A stretch of DNA of 6,797 nucleotides from NCBI GenBank assembly GCA_003230795.1, contig QIGM01000488.1:1-6797 (forward strand), read 5' to 3'. Below, one piece after another: positions 6,434 through 6,797 of this stretch. Source of the DNA: a bacterium. GTDB taxonomy: Bacteria; Bdellovibrionota_C; UBA2361; SZUA-149. How positions within the stretch are numbered: position 1 is the first letter of the stretch; every line of letters begins with the position of its first letter. Position numbers and translations under genes: made by a program. Below the pieces are notes generated by a model. It worked only from the letters and a program-made list of their open reading frames with translations, ran no database searches and was not told where the DNA came from.

Positions 6434-6763
6434 TTGAATCGGGCGGTCAGTCAATCGTGGTCTGACCTTTTCTACCAGAAAAACATACCTCTTCCCAGTC
6501 TCACGCTGTCTAAAGTCCTGAATACGTGGCTGTGCTACTGGAAACAGTGGCGACGTCCTCGCACGAAGGTAAAGAACCTTGTGCGTCTTGGGGTGTCTCT
6601 GAAGATGGCGATCCTACACGCGATCAGTCGTAAGAGTTACTGGCGTCTCTCGATAACTCCAGCGACTCGAATTGCGATGCCCAATAAATGGCTGGAGGAA
6701 CTCGGGCTGCTTTCGCTCAAACAACTCTGGTGCGACCTTGCTCCGCTTCGAGGAACCGCCTAG
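6434..6763 (+). pseudogene. ltrA: Group II intron reverse transcriptase/maturase, C-terminal fragment
   Basis: The open frame ends with a segment characteristic of the C-terminus of LtrA-type intron-encoded proteins: CYWKQWRRPRTKVKNL, then RLGVS, ISRKSYWRLS, and N-x-WL-x-x-x-GL-S-x-x-x-LW. That homologous part starts near 6521. The preceding ~30 codons do not look like maturase, and the basic arginine-rich residues usually seen just before CYWKQW are missing, so the reading frame is broken or fused to unrelated DNA there. The RT palm and fingers (normally more than 300 residues) are absent, so the protein cannot function. The stop at 6761-6763 falls within the intron RNA hairpin, as expected for these elements. 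Confidence 0.8.
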
Positions 6764-6797
6764 TGCGGACCCGCATGCTAGGTGGTGTGGGGAGGGT
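6755..6797 (+). ncRNA. Group II intron RNA, region following the maturase ORF (partial)
   Basis: ACCGCCTAG (6755-6763) pairs with CTAGGTGGT (6778-6786, one G-U), and TGCG pairs with CGCA inside it around a GACC loop. A GTGTGGGGAGGG run follows. This hairpin, ending the maturase frame and followed by a G-rich stretch, resembles the segment between the ORF and domain V in many bacterial group II introns. Domains V and VI would lie beyond the right edge and are not visible. Confidence 0.65.

Overview
The window looks like an accessory stretch of a Gram-negative bacterial chromosome. It holds three substantial genes, all on the minus strand, set between remains of mobile elements. Taxonomy cannot be settled from the sequence. 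An IS3-type end and an LtrA-type group II intron fragment fit many marine proteobacteria and Planctomycetes, and one gene has a sigma-54 promoter.

Layout in minus-strand transcription order (right to left). At the right edge (about 6521-6797, plus strand) lies the 3' end of a group II intron: the last ~80 residues of its reverse transcriptase/maturase, followed by the start of the conserved RNA region after the ORF. Next is a gene-free stretch with a perfect 20-bp tandem duplication (6378-6417) and a terminator-like hairpin (6207-6232). Then comes a two-gene operon with an 8-nt overlap. The first gene is a soluble histidine-kinase-like protein (623 aa). The second is a 936-aa response regulator with a sigma-54-activator-type AAA+ domain. 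The regulator is unusual: its receiver domain is interrupted by a long insertion, its GAFTGA loop is degenerate, the AAA+ core carries extra inserts, and no Fis-type helix-turn-helix is apparent at the C-terminus. Its stop codon directly abuts a 105-bp internally deleted IS3-family element.

Beyond that remnant are three tandem 11-bp palindromes (1263-1295). They are followed by a near-consensus -24/-12 sigma-54 promoter (1177-1192) and a NitT/TauT-type (NMT1/SsuA-like) substrate-binding protein gene. A second transporter gene may begin at the left edge.

How the parts may work together (inference): the kinase phosphorylates the regulator, which acts on the sigma-54 promoter of the uptake gene through the palindromic array about 97-129 bp upstream of the predicted transcription start. 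Position and spacing fit an enhancer-dependent circuit. The degenerate GAFTGA loop and missing DNA-binding helix argue for caution: the regulator may have lost or changed this role, or a different activator may serve the promoter.
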